In this document: in pieces, positions 1 to 10,827 of the stretch
How the letters are laid out: each line of letters begins with the position of its first letter
How positions within the stretch are numbered: the first letter of the stretch is position 1
Assembly (NCBI RefSeq): GCF_041146795.1
Contig: NC_135187.1
Span: 37,099,056-37,163,055, forward strand
DNA: 64,000 bases
Source of the DNA: Maylandia zebra
Taxonomy: Eukaryota; Chordata; Actinopteri; Cichliformes; Cichlidae
Direction of reading: 5' to 3'
Notes under the pieces: generated by a model
What the model was told of the DNA's origin: nothing
Database searches by the model: none
Seen by the model: only the letters and a program-made list of their open reading frames with translations
Translations under genes and position numbers: made by a program

Positions 1-748
1 AGCAGATTTCTCCTGTTTTGGCTTCCTGTTAAATCCAGGATTCAAAATCCTGCTCCTCACATACAAGGTCTTAAATAATCAGGCCCCATCTTATCTTAAT
101 GACCTTGTAGTACCATATCACCCTATTAGAGCACTTCGCTCTCGCTCTGCAGGCCTACTTGTTGTTCCTAGAGTATTTAAAAGTAGAATGGGAGGCAGAG
201 CCTTCAGTTTTCAGGCCCCTCTTCTGTGGAACCAGCTTCCAGTTTGGATTCAGGAGACAGACACTATCTCTACTTTCAAGATTAGGCTTCAAACTTTCCT
301 TTTTGCTAAAGCATATAGTTAGGGCTGGACCAGGTGACCCTGAATCCTCCCTTAGTTATGCTGCAATAGACGTAGGCTGCCGGGGGATTCCCATGATGCA
401 TTGGGTTTTTCCTTTCCAGTCATCTTTCTCACTCACTATGTATTAACAGACCTCTCTGCATTGAATCATATCTGTTATTAATCTCTGTCTCTCTTCCACA
501 GCATGTCTTTATCCTGTCTTCCTTCTCTCACCCCAACCGGTCGCAGAAGATGGCCCCGCCCCTCCCTGAGCCTGGTTCTGCCGGAGGTTTCTTCCTGTTA
601 AAAGGGCGTTTTTCCTTCCCACTGTCGCCAAAGTGCTGCTCATAGGGGGTCATATGATTGTTGGGTTTTTCTCTGTATCTATGAAGCGCCTTGAGGCGAC
701 TTTTGTTGTGATTTGGCGCTATATAAATAAAATTGAATTGAATTGAAC
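1..748 (+). mobile_element. 3' end of an L2-type LINE (RT C-terminus plus 3' UTR)
   Basis: A frame from about 46 to 331 encodes the C-terminal tail of a fish L2/Maui-like reverse transcriptase ORF, with phrases such as LLVVPRVFKSRMGG and QAPLLWNQLPVW, ending at a TAG near 331. A small deletion near 40 breaks the frame upstream. The 3' UTR follows and ends at 700-748 with the motif TTGTGATTTGGCGCTATA and short AATTG repeats, typical of LINEs whose 3' end is a microsatellite rather than poly(A). Truncated by the window edge. The clade name is from memory of fish LINE tails. Confidence 0.7.
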
Positions 749-885
749 GTCACCGCAGCCTCCTGTGGCTTCTGCACTGTGGCTGCTGGGGGCTCTCCTC
801 AGCTCTTTCAAGGAGGGTGGCACAGCTGCCCCTCTGTTGACCCTCTTTGGGCTCTTGTGGCCTGGGGGCCTCTGGAGAAAAAAGA
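745..885 (+). repeat. Fragment of the GC-rich retroposon found at 8391 and 31412
   Basis: The stretch with CTCCTCAGCTCTTTC and CAGCTGCCCCTCTGTTG matches 9000-9150 of the long copy, with indels. It abuts the L2 tail directly. Confidence 0.6.
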
Positions 886-1009
886 GGTATATACTGTAAT
901 ATCAAACGGGTTTAGCAGAGGTAGAAACTCTATAGATGCAGTTTTGGAATTTGAAATTAGAAAACCCCAAATAAACAAAAAAGTGTTGCAGCAGTGTTGT
1001 TCAAAAAAG

Positions 1010-1490
1010 CAACATGATACTATGTAGAGAGAAGGCTTATTAATTAAAATGAGGACGATGAGTATCACAGGCCGAATGTACAGGTGGATGAAGGATTTCC
1101 TCTTCAGAAGGCAAATAGTAAGGATAGAAAATGGAACATCACAAGGGAGTTGATGATAAATGTTGTGTTTCATAATATAGACAGTGGAATGGGAGTTTCT
1201 CTTTATGCAGATGACGGCATCATGTGGAGGAGAGGAAGGAACCTAGAGTTTATTACTGGAAAGGTGCAGGAAGCAATTTTTAAAGTCATGAGTGGGTCTT
1301 TACATTTTCAGTGGATAAGACCAAGGTAATGTTTTTCACAAGAAAAAGAACCGGTAAGGTCATTAAGCTAAAGTCATACAAACCATATTATTTGGTTTGA
1401 TGAGAGGGTTACACGGACAAATTCAGAAAAAGTGTGAGAAAGTGTTCAACATCATGAGGGGTTTAACTGGAAGTGACTACATGATATCAC
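1010..1490 (+). pseudogene. Decayed LINE reverse transcriptase fragment
   Basis: Broken frames read GRMYRWMKDFLFRRQIV, IENGTSQGS, GVSLYADDGIMWRRGRN and VDKTKVMFFTRKR. These are RT palm-domain blocks, including the catalytic YADD-type motif near 1203-1217. The part between IENGTSQGS and the YADD block is shortened and there are several stops, so it is dead. It resembles the I/Nimb-like LINEs of fishes rather than the L2-type element just upstream. Confidence 0.6.
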
Positions 1491-1559
1491 ATTGCTTTTT
1501 TGAATAACACTGCTGCAACACTGTTTTGTTTACTTGGAGTTTTCAGTCAGGACTATAGT

Positions 1560-1680
1560 TCAGCAGCAGACACTTTACAGAGGTTTGATCATATTCAGTA
1601 CCGAGTGTCGAGACTTTGTACAGGTGCAGTTAGAACAGCATCAACAGACAGCATCATTACATTGAAAAATGGCACTTAAC
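1560..1680. repeat. Interspersed repeat shared with 6375-6480 and 8248-8292
   Basis: The block with CAGTACCGAGTGTCGAGAC and CAGTTAGAACAGCATCAACA recurs in reverse complement at 6375-6470, and its distal part again at 8270-8292. Family unknown. Confidence 0.6.
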
Positions 1681-1739
1681 AACTAACCTCTGCCCCTCTG
1701 CAGCCAAACAGAGAGCCTGATGAGCCCAGCTGTGAGTAA

Positions 1740-2275
1740 GCTATTAAGACTCGACTGTACGCTGTGTTCGTGTTTCCTCTGAAACAATAAGTTCCGTTGC
1801 AGCAGCCTTTCAACGCCTCTCTCTGTCTCTCGCTAGCAAAGTCGACCCAGACAACAAAGTAAAGCTAGTTTTCAGCTGCGAGCCCGACAAGAACCCGACG
1901 TATCAGCCAGAGGTCCCTTTACTGCGGTTCGGAGCCGCGGACCTGTTTTATATACGCGCGGAATAGTTTTCTATACGAGATCGCTGCAAAAAGTGCAGCC
2001 TTACCTAATGTCCACCTACTGTTACTCATTTTATATCAAGATTTAAACATCTAGTTGGTGTTGGTATGGAGAGTAACCTTCAGTAATAGTAATAAATCAC
2101 ACAGCAATAGCACATTCATGTAGCTGTAAAAAGCATGATCCAAAGTAATCCAAAGTATTTAGAATACGTTACTCTCATTGAGTAACGTAACAGAATACAT
2201 TACAAAATACATTTTGGGGCATGTAATCTGTAATCTGTAGTGGAATACATTTTAAAAGTAACCTTCCCAACACTG
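1740..2275 (-). mobile_element. Half of a hAT-like non-autonomous element
   Basis: The right terminus reads AAGTAACCTTCCCAACACTG. Its reverse complement is the common fish hAT start CAGTGTTGGGAAGGTTACTT, followed by stuttering GTAATCTGTAATC blocks. The opposite terminus is not visible, so this is a one-ended copy; the left limit is approximate. Confidence 0.5.
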
Positions 2276-2289
2276 CATATAAACAGCTA

Positions 2290-2335
2290 ATAATTTCCTT
2301 GGGGGTTATTAAAGTATTCTGATTCTGACACAGAT
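2290..2335 (+). repeat. Short LINE 3' tail (ATTCTGATTCTGA type)
   Basis: TTAAAGTATTCTGATTCTGA resembles the 3' terminus of the LINE at 15824-19130 and the orphan tail at 47607-47642. Confidence 0.45.
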
Positions 2336-2337
2336 TC

Positions 2338-3069
2338 ATGACTGAAATGCACTTTAAAACTAAAAGATTTTAAACTGATAACAAAAATAATGGCAGTTCT
2401 ACCCCTCAGCCTCTTAGATGCACCGTTGGTATCAGTTTGAAAATCCTACGTTGCCTCATTCTTGAATGTCCACGCCACCTGCTGGGGAGACAACAATACC
2501 TCATCAGCTTTTTACGGCTGAGAGCTAAAAAACATTATGTCATATGGTGGGCAGCTAAGTTTAGACTACCAGGTTTTTGCCTGTGAAACAAGATCAACTG
2601 AAAGCGTGACTCCACAGCAGGATGTCTCGCTTGCTTCAAGCACAATGGCCACGAGTGTCAGACAAAAGCTGACGGCCAAACAATCACATGCTGCAGAAGG
2701 CGGACCAGTTGAGACTGAAATCAGAACTGCAAACTGAGATATAATTAATCACCCAGATCCTGGCTTTTGAACATTTTGAACTCATGGAAACCAGTGCCAT
2801 GCAGAGAACGCAAGCGAGATGAGCTGTGTTTTCTTGATATACACCAATCAGACACAACTTTATGACCACCTGCCTAATAATCTCTAAGAAGGCAGCATGA
2901 ATCAGGCACATAAAGCATGAGCCACCAAAAAGCTTTATGTTTCTGGAAACGAGTCTCAGTGATGAACACCTTTTGCTGCACCATCAGGCACCATCAGCCT
3001 GCACTCAGTACAGCCCTCTGCTGGCTCCACCTCCCCTCCTCTCCGTCTGCCCCCGACACTGATTAGCAG
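2338..3069. other. No gene recognised
   Basis: No coding frame with recognisable content. 2838-2885 (CCAATCAGACACAACTTTATGACCACCTGCC region) resembles the end of a widespread fish DNA-transposon repeat, but the fragment is too short to classify. Confidence 0.3.
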
Positions 3070-3204
3070 TCAGGGAGCTCCCAGCTTCTCCATCTCCTCC
3101 TCCTGCAGCGTGCGGATGGTGCGGTCCACGCGCCACAGGATGTCGTCCACTGCGGCGCTGAGCCGCTGGCTGATCAGCAGCTTCAGAGCCTCGAGCCTCC
3201 ACAT
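3070..3204 (-). CDS. Possible first coding exon or relic of a fish C2H2 zinc-finger protein
   Basis: A 44-codon minus-strand frame starts MWRLEALKLLISQRL and ends EEEMEKLGAP before TGA. The pattern of a short hydrophobic helix, Q/ERL-AA, an acidic helix with a T-I pair and then EEE is the usual N-terminal module of many teleost multi-finger proteins, which normally lies in exon 1 ahead of acidic and finger exons. The segment is GC-rich compared with its flanks. Reading leftward, no finger exon lies within the remaining 3 kb, and a clean splice donor is not evident before the stop. It may be a relic or the first exon of a gene lying left of the window. Function would be DNA-binding transcription regulation, by family only. 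Confidence 0.35.
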   Translation of the reverse strand: MWRLEALKLLISQRLSAAVDDILWRVDRTIRTLQEEEMEKLGAP

Positions 3205-4037
3205 CCTCACCTGCACAGGACGTGTCTATTGTGTGATGTTGAACGTCTAACAACCATACACCTACACTTTCGGGTCAGAGTTCAAGTTAAAGGTCTCACC
3301 AGGGTGATCATTACAGACATACACGCACATGCCTCGAAGTGCTGGAAAGCTGAGCTGCTAAACTTCATCTGCGCCTCTTCACTGAGCTTTGCTGCTATTT
3401 GTAGTTCAAATTAAGTTTTTGTTTTTTCTTGTTTTTTTAATAGTTCTCTGCTTTTATTGTGAAGGGCAGCAGAGTTCCAGCTCACTGGAGCTGAGACTGC
3501 CGCAGTTTGCTCCGGATGCTCTTCTTCTTCTTCTTGGTGTTTATTGGCAGTTCACAAACAATGAATTGGTGTGTTACCGCCACCAGGTGGTATGGAGTGT
3601 GGACAGGACTGTCATTAAGGATTAGCTCCTACCATACAGATGTGTTTGTCTAAGATAATATGATAATCAATTAAATCTAGTTTTAGTTTTATTCTGTTTA
3701 GGTTTTAAATCATCGTCATGTTTCTTCCTCACACTTCTGGCACTGTAATATAACAAGCTCTATTGTCTCATCATCTCCACAGTGCTCACATTTTGTATTG
3801 CAGTGTTTCCCTACAGTAAATACTGTGCTCTTTAGCCCAGTGCGCCCAAATCTGAGACATGAAAGGATTGTTTTTCTCTCTCCTCCATTCTGCACTTCTC
3901 ATTTCTACAGTTTTCCTTTGGATTATATAAAACTGCCGCCCTTTCGTTTCTTTCTCCCGTCGTTTTTGACATCTCTCTTTCTCTTTTAATAAACTTTTTA
4001 TTTCTGTTTGACTAAAGCTGATACTCCACCCTTTTCT
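3205..4037. other. No gene recognised
   Basis: Unremarkable sequence with a short CTTCTTCTT run near 3523. No frame with recognisable protein content. Confidence 0.3.
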
Positions 4038-4685
4038 CAGCCGGAAAAGGGTGGAGTGCCCACTCCGGGTCGGGGATGAGTTCCTGCCCCAAATGGAGGA
4101 GTTCAAGTATCTCGGGGTCTTGACAGGAGAAGGGAGGCGGCTCCATCGACAGACGGATTGGGGCTGCAGTGATGCGGACGCTGCACCGGTCCGTCGTGGT
4201 GAAGAGGGAGCTGAGTGTAAAAGCGAAGCTCTCAATTTACCGGTCGATCTACGTCCCTACCCTCACCTATGGCCACGAGCTGTGGGTAGTGACCGAAAGA
4301 ACGAGATCGCGGATACAAGCGGCAGAAATGAGCTTCCTCCGAAGGGTGGCTGGCCTCTCCCTTAGAGATAGGGTGAGAAGTTCAGCCATCCGGGAGGGGC
4401 TCAGAGTAGAGCCGCTGCTGCTCCACATCGAAAGGAGCCAGCTGAGGTGATTCGGGCATCTGACAAGGATGCCTCCTGGGCGCCTCCTGGGTGAGGTGTT
4501 CTGGGCATGTCCCACCGGGAGGAGGCCCTGGGGCAGACCCAGGACACGCTGGAGAGATTATATCTCTCGGCTGGCCTGGGAACGCCTTGGTGTTCCCCCG
4601 GATAAGCTGGAGGAGGTGGATGGGGAGAGAGAGGTCTGGGCCTCTCTGCTTAGGCTGCTGCCCCGATGGATGGATGGATGGATAA
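4038..4685 (+). mobile_element. 5'-truncated Rex3 (RTE clade) retrotransposon
   Basis: Frames encode the C-terminal part of the Rex3 RT protein: FKYLGVL, then AKLSIYRSIYVPTLTYGHEL, FLRRVAGLSLRDRVRSS, PWGRPRTRWRDYISRLAWER and EREVWASLLRLLPRWMDGW. The element ends in the diagnostic (GATG)n tail at 4668-4682. It is inactive: a frameshift lies near 4125, and a TGA at 4448-4450 replaces the Trp of the usual LRWFGHL motif. Rex3 is a LINE widespread in teleosts. Confidence 0.85.
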
Positions 4686-5276
4686 AGCTGATAATGAATT
4701 CCACTGATCTTTTTCCAGAGTCCTGCTCTGCAGCCTTATCTGCCATTTCATTTCCTTGAGACCATAATGTGCTGGTACCCATAAAAAGTTCACCATTAGT
4801 CCCGTTGTGTTTACTCTCTATGGTGTTGAGTTTCTGATGTCTTGTCTACTTTCTGAGTGGTTGCATTGTAAACGTACTAATAATGAACTGGAATCTGAAG
4901 ACTGGTCTTAATGGTCTTGTGTCTTCAACTGTCTGGACAGCTGATAATGTCATAACCATTTCTCCTGTGTGTCCTAAATCTATAATTGATCCTTTTGCTT
5001 ACTTTGATACTAACCTCTGGTAGCTACTCCAACTCTATTTAAATATGTTCTTAGATGTATGTGTATACATTTGTAAATATATGTAATATTTACTAATGTG
5101 TTTCTGTACTGTATGTGAATTTAAAGTAAACTCCTCATCCACATTTCTCCTTTTCTAACAAAGTGAAGTCTACTGTAACATCTGGAGGTATCCACAGCTG
5201 TATCACTGTAATGGTACTGTCTGACTTATATTGACCTGATCTATTCTCAGTTTTCTGAGTCACAATCCAACCAAAA
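4686..5276. other. No gene recognised
   Basis: AT-rich intergenic sequence without a recognisable gene or repeat. Confidence 0.3.
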
Positions 5277-5284
5277 CTCCTCAC

Positions 5285-6277
5285 CAGAGATGGGCAGTAA
5301 CGCGTTACTTGTAATCCGATTACTTTTTTCAAGTAACGAGTAAAGTAAGGGATTACTATTGCAAAAACGGTAATTAGATTACAGTTACTTTCCCGTAGGA
5401 ACGCTGCGTTACTGCGTTACTAAAACCGTGATTTTTTTGCATGACAGTGACGTAAGCGAGTGCGACGTTAGTGACAACAGCTGTGTCCAGATCAACAGTG
5501 GATCACATATCGAGTGTGGGAGAGAGTATGAGCGTGCAGCGTTTAAAGCGTGGAAGTACTGACCTTACTTTGAGTTTGATCCCATAAAAAGTGACAAAAA
5601 CATTAGTGTCCGCTGTGCGTGGGAAGAAAACTTCTTTTTACAGCGAAAAAAACCCCTAAACTTCCAAACAAGCACCGAGTAGCTACGACGTAATGGGAAA
5701 CTCACAGAGAAACTCGCGAATTCTTCCACTGACCGCTGCACACCTGCACCAGGTTAACCCTCCGTCTGCTCCACTCCTGCTTTACAGGTGAAAATAGAGC
5801 AACAGGACCGCTGAGTCTTTGACTTTATTTATTTTCTGCTGTGTTTTACTTGCATCTATTTGAAAGACTGAGTGTAAACACAAAAAATATTTTATCTTAT
5901 GTGCTGGAATGTGCAGAAAATAGGTTTAAATATTAAACAGATTTCTTCCAGTCAGAGAATGTTGCATATAATTAAATCTTTGCTTGATGCATAAAGTTAA
6001 AAGATTAAAACTAATAAAACAAGTTTTAAAAAGAGACTTTTCCATTTGATTACATTTTGTATGATGGATTATGTAGAAAAGTAGAATTGGGCTGAAAGAT
6101 CTATCGCTTTATCACCTGTTCAGGTTGTAAATTGTGTTTTTAAAAGTAACTAAGTAACTAAGTAATTAATTACTTTTGAAAATAAGTAATCAGTAAAGTA
6201 ACGGGATTACTTATTTTTGGGGAAGTAATCAGTAATTAGTTACTGATTACTTTTTTCAAGTAAGTTGACCAACACTG
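5285..6277. mobile_element. Non-autonomous hAT element with perfect 8-bp target duplication
   Basis: The element starts CAGAGATGGGCAGTAACGC and its other end, in reverse complement, starts CAGTGTTGGTCAACTTAC. Both subterminal regions stutter GTAATC/GATTAC. It is flanked by the identical octamer CTCCTCAC at 5277-5284 and 6278-6285, the 8-bp duplication expected of hAT transposition. 993 bp, with no transposase frame inside. Confidence 0.85.
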
Positions 6278-6374
6278 CTCCTCACATCTTTTGCTTCCTT
6301 CTGCCAGCTCGGTCGAACTGTTTCCTGAGATGATCCGTCACTGATGTAAATTTGCCCAGTAAGTTAGTTGTTAA

Positions 6375-6545
6375 GTGCCATTTTTCAATGTAATGATGCT
6401 GTCTGTTGATGCTGTTCTAACTGCACCTGTACAAAGTCTCGACACTCGGTACTGAATATGATCAAATGATCAATGATATATATATATATATATATATACA
6501 TGTATACATATATATACATGTATACATATGTATATATGTATATAT
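6375..6545. repeat. Left arm of an inverted repeat with a TA-rich centre
   Basis: 6438-6480 (GTCTCGACACTCGGTACTGA then TGATCAAATGATCAATG) is repeated in reverse at 8248-8292. The BED-hAT copy at 6546 lies in the TATA/TACATG-rich centre between the arms, so the hAT apparently landed inside this palindrome. Confidence 0.6.
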
Positions 6546-8196
6546 TAGGGGTGCAACGATATTCGTATCGATATTGAACCGTTCGATACAGTGCTTTCGG
6601 TTCGGTACGCATATGTATCGAACAATACAACATTTGTAATTTATTTTATCAACTTTCCTTCTGACGATGCTGTCTGTGTTGAGCGCTCAGTGAATCTGCA
6701 TTCGACTACTCCGCCTAGGCTGCACTGTCGAGCGCAGATCCATTGAGCGCTCAACACAGACAGCATAGTCAGGAGGAAGAGCGCAGGGCAAGCTAGCGAG
6801 ACAGAAGTTAAGCTCTCCTTGCAAGATGGACCTCCCCCACCCTCATTCAGATCTGGCGTTTGGAATTATTTTGGTTTTCATGTGACGTATGACCCTGAAG
6901 GTAAGCGAGTCATGGACTAAAGTAAAACAGTATGTTGGATGTGCCATGCAATGCTTAATTACATTGGTGTGAACTAGTGTGTTAGCGCAGTTAGCTCGTT
7001 AACGTGTTGGCCGTCTAGCCCCATGCACGGGGCGATCGGCGGTAGCTCGTTAACGGAGATTTGCCGTGTTGTGGCGTTAAGGTCATTTCAACGAGATTAA
7101 CCTGAAAGCACTAGTGGGAACACAACGAATATGACTGCACATTTACGCCGACATCATCCTAGTGCAAAGACAAAAACAACAAGCATGCTACTAACTTTAG
7201 CCGAGTCATTTAGACAGCTGTTAGCACAGGATTCTCCTTATGCTGCTGAGAATATAGCCCAGAAGAAGCGGATAGTATAGCTTTTATTTTGGAAAGAGAC
7301 ATTTCTCTGTAATAAACTCTCTTTTCCAAAGATGAGTGATTCCTCAATCAGATACAGGGCTTGCAAAATCGCTAGCCCGACGTCCCGGAGCTAGCGATTT
7401 TTTCAGTCGGGCTACAAAAATCTCTCTGCCCTGCCCGTCGGGCTATTGTAGGAAAAATATATGTCAATGCTTTTGCATTCTTTCAGAAATGTAGCTGGGT
7501 AATTATGTCATTGGCATCGGTGAGCCACTGTCAATATGTGACATATTGAAATCGCGTTTGAATTTGCGCTTGTTTTTTTGCTTTCACTTTGCAATGACAG
7601 CACTGATCTGTGAGTGATGATCATTTGTGCACCAATTCCTCTGACATCGTCTTATTAATCGTTAGCTTACTATGCAAACATGACAAGTGAAATCTCCCGC
7701 AGCTTAAACATGCGAGAGGTTGATCGCGCAGAGAATCGCTGAGCTTATGTGAGTGCGTGTGTAAAAGCAGCACGATATATATTTCAGTTCTGCTGAGCCA
7801 AATAAGACAGGTCAGGGTGAAGAAGTGACAGCCAAAGAAAAGCTTACCACAAAACGGAGAAGTTATGACAAATCAGACTATAAGGCAAAAAGAAAGTGCA
7901 GCTTTATGGTTTCATGGACAAAAGAATTTCTGTGGCTGCAATATGACGAGCTAAATAACCAGGGCTGCACATAAGTGGTCCGCAGGTGCGCATTCGCTGT
8001 CAAAATAAAAAACACGCACAAGGGTTAGGGTTAAATTTAAAAACTGTACTTTTGAGTTAAAATATATATTTATAATTTTAATAAATGACAAATTAAAAAT
8101 GCATGAACATTTTTTTGTATCGAAAAAATATCGAACCGTGACACCAAAGTATCGAACCGAACCGAACCGTGAATTTTGTGTATCGTTGCACCCCTA
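6546..8196 (+). mobile_element. hAT relic with BED zinc-finger exon, copy A
   Basis: Perfect terminal inverted repeats TAGGGGTGCAACGATA and TATCGTTGCACCCCTA. At about 7090-7170 a frame reads SGNTTNMTAHLRRHHP, the second half of a BED-type zinc finger (HxxxxH knuckle) as found at the N-terminus of hAT transposases, followed by LAESFRQLLAQDSPYAA. The catalytic and dimerisation regions are absent. It is a 1651-bp deletion derivative that would need a transposase in trans. The same element recurs at 9815, 34789 and 53042. Every end that can be seen lies in or beside AT-rich dinucleotide sequence. Confidence 0.8.
6655..6782. repeat. Internal palindrome of the BED-hAT family
   Basis: Two arms of about 50 bp (CTGTCTGTGTTGAGCGCTCA and its reverse complement) fold around CCTAGGC. 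It is conserved in the copies at 10597-10715 and 36229-36352, so it belongs to the element rather than to the insertion site. Confidence 0.75.
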
Positions 8197-8390
8197 ATAT
8201 ATATATATGTATATATATGTATACATGTATATATATATGTATATATATATATCATTGATCATTTGATCAGATTCAGTACCGAGTGTCGAGACATATATAT
8301 ATATATGTATATATATATACATATATATACATATATATATATATACACATATATACACATACATATATATCTATATATAGTAGAAGTGCA
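8197..8390. repeat. TA/TATG microsatellite with right arm of the flanking inverted repeat
   Basis: Alternating TATATG/TACATA runs. 8248-8292 holds the inverted counterpart of 6438-6480. Confidence 0.8.
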
Positions 8391-9814
8391 AAGAGTTGGC
8401 CGTCCGACTGCGGTCTGGAGTGTGGGGCCTCCCTGCTGCTGCGGAGTCGGGGCGGTCTGCCTCCCCCCACCGCAGGGAAAAGGGTAACACCACCTGGGTC
8501 TGGGTGCAGTTCCCCCCTCCAGGGGCAAGGGTACCTAGACCCGGTTTGTAGAGTACGCTTGGGGAGTGTGATCGTGTGTACAGCGTCTCTTTATGTCTGT
8601 CTCCACGTTGGTTGAGTGTGGAGTAAGTGCATATGAGAGCATGAGGGTGGGAATGGATGTTTGTATATGTGTGTGTCTGTATTTCTGTGTCTATATGTCA
8701 GGTTGGGTGTCAGGCGCCACCTCTCTGGGGACATCTCAGGCCCTCCAAGGTTTGGAGGCCTATCTCCCCCCACCACCACTTCCCCTGCCAGTGGCGGACT
8801 CCCTCAGACATCGGTGCCTTGGTGGTTCTTTGTGTCCGGGGATGGGTGTCCAGGTACACACCGGCTCACTCCTTGGCGGCCGCTTATCGGGGCCTGGAGC
8901 CTGGGGCTCGCTCGGGCCACTTCGGAGGTGGGGTGCCCCCGGCCTCTCGGCCTGGGGCTCGGTCACTCAGGCACGGCTGGCTGCCGGCGGAGCTCACGGG
9001 CGCGTCACTGCAACTCCCCCTGGCTTCTGCTCCGCGGCTGCTGAGTGAGCCCTCATCTGGGACTCTCCTCAGCTCTTTCTGGGACAGTGGCGCAGCTGCC
9101 CCTCTGTTGGTCTTCCTTGGTCTCTTGTGTTCTGGGGACCTCTGGATGTCTGGAGTTTTGATCTCCTCCATACCTGCTTCATGCCCTGGAGGACGGGGCT
9201 GTGGCCCCCCCCCCCACACCCTCTAGCAGATCATTACATGAAGGAACCTTTTAAAAAACAAAAAACAAGCGCGTCCATGCTCACAGGTGTACACACGGGT
9301 GATCACACCCACAAACTACACCCTTTTTGGCTCCTACCTCAAAGCACACTGTGTTCTGTTGATCTTATGTGCTGCACAATAATGTTTAATATTTAGTATT
9401 TACTGTCATATTCCCATATATCATCGTGATGTTGTTTATTCTATTACTCTTGTTTTCTTCTGCTTGTTTTCTTTTTTCTTTCTCAGCAGGTGATCCAGGT
9501 GATCGATATATGCATTTTTTTCTTCTTTTTTTTTCTGCTCATTCTGTTGGTTTTTGCCCTTCTCCCCCGTCCCTCTTCTCAGCTGTTTCTCTTTCCCTCT
9601 TTCTTTCTCCCCTTCTTTCCCCCAGTCAAGTCTGTCCCGTATTCAGTAAGTGAAAATAAAATGAACAATAAAAGGTGAATCAAATGGACCATTACGGCAA
9701 GGCTGGGATGGTCAATTTGGTAAAGTAAATCCGTTGGGCATCTTTGTTTGCCTTTAGACAACAATTCTGATGCAAAAGAGCCAAACGGGACAGGCAAAAA
9801 AAAAAAAAAAAAAA
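8391..9814 (+). mobile_element. GC-rich retroposon of unknown family, copy 1, poly(A) tailed
   Basis: Starts in GC-rich sequence, passes through a pyrimidine-rich block at 9430-9620, and ends at an A-run (9796-9814). From about 8548 to the tail it matches 31412-32765 on the opposite strand at very high identity, including GTACACACGGGTGATCACAC and the final CAAACGGGACAGGC before the A-run. Overlapping open frames in the first 700 bp are a by-product of GC richness and low divergence; none shows a known domain. The poly(A) end suggests L1-type retroposition. Confidence 0.65.
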
Positions 9815-10827
9815 GATTCACAAAATTCACGGTTCGATATTTTTTCGATACAAAAAAATGTTAATGCCTTTTTAATTTGTCATTTATTAAAATTATAAAT
9901 ATATATTTTAACTCAAAAGTACAGTTTTTAAATTTAATGTTGCTGAAACAACAAAGTAATAAAATAATAAATATATCTGATGGAGAAATCACTCATCTTT
10001 GGAAAAGAGAGTTTATTACAGAGAAATGGCTCTTTCCAAAATAAAAGCTATACTATCCGCTTCTTCTGGGCTATACTTTCAGCAGCATATTAAACATATC
10101 AGGTCCCCATAAGGAGAATCATGTGCTAACGCCTGTCTAAATGACTCGGGTAAAGTTTGTAGCATGCGTGCTTGTTGTTTTTGTCTGCTTCCACGCGTCT
10201 TTGCACCAGGATGATGTCGGAGTAAATGTGCAGTCATATTCGTTGTGTTCCCACTAGTGCTGTCAGCGTTAATCTGAAATGACGTTAACGCCACAACACG
10301 GCAAATCTCCGCTAACGAGCTACCGCCGATCGCCCCGTGCGTGGGGCTGGACGGCCAACACGTTAACGAGCTGACTGCGCTAACGCACTAGTTCCCACCC
10401 ATGTAATTGAGCATTGCATGGCACATCCAACATACTGTTTTACTTTTGTCCATGACGCGCTTACCTTCAGGGTCATACGTCACATGAAAACCAAAATAGT
10501 TCCAAACGCCAGATCTGAATGAGGGTGGGGGAGGCTCAATTTGCCATGTTGCAAGGAGAGCTTAACTTCTGTCTTGCTAGCTTGCCCTGCGCTCTTCCTT
10601 CTGACGATGCTGTCTGTGTTGAGCGCTCAGTGGATCTGCGCTCGACAGTGCAGCCTAGGCGGAGCAGTCGAACGCAGATCCACTGAGCGCTCAACACAGA
10701 CAGCATCGTCAGAAGAAACGTTGATAAAATAAATTTAAAATTTTGTATTGTTTGATACATATGCATACCGAACCGAAAGCACTGTATCGAACGGTTCAAT
10801 ATCGATACGAATATCGTTGCACCCCTA
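9815..10827 (-). mobile_element. hAT relic with BED zinc-finger exon, copy B (one end lost)
   Basis: Inverted relative to copy A. The right terminus TATCGTTGCACCCCTA is intact at 10812-10827. The left terminus is missing its last dozen bases and runs straight into the A-tail of the GC-rich retroposon. The BED remnant SGNTTNMTAHLLRHHPGA is read on the minus strand near 10190-10260. About 0.6 kb of the interior present in copies A and C is missing. Confidence 0.75.

Noticed and set aside
159-446. 95-codon frame at the left edge
   Set aside because: Out of frame with the LINE C-terminus that explains this sequence.
3005-3253. 82-codon minus-strand frame
   Set aside because: Alanine/glycine-rich composition. 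The neighbouring frame at 3070-3204 has the recognisable module.
8070-8528. Frames rich in Tyr and Ile
   Set aside because: Translations of TATATG/TACATA repeats.
8593-9226. Several overlapping open frames of 111-189 codons
   Set aside because: They are GC-rich frames within a repeat, present in the second copy as well only because the copies are young. No domain and composition-driven.
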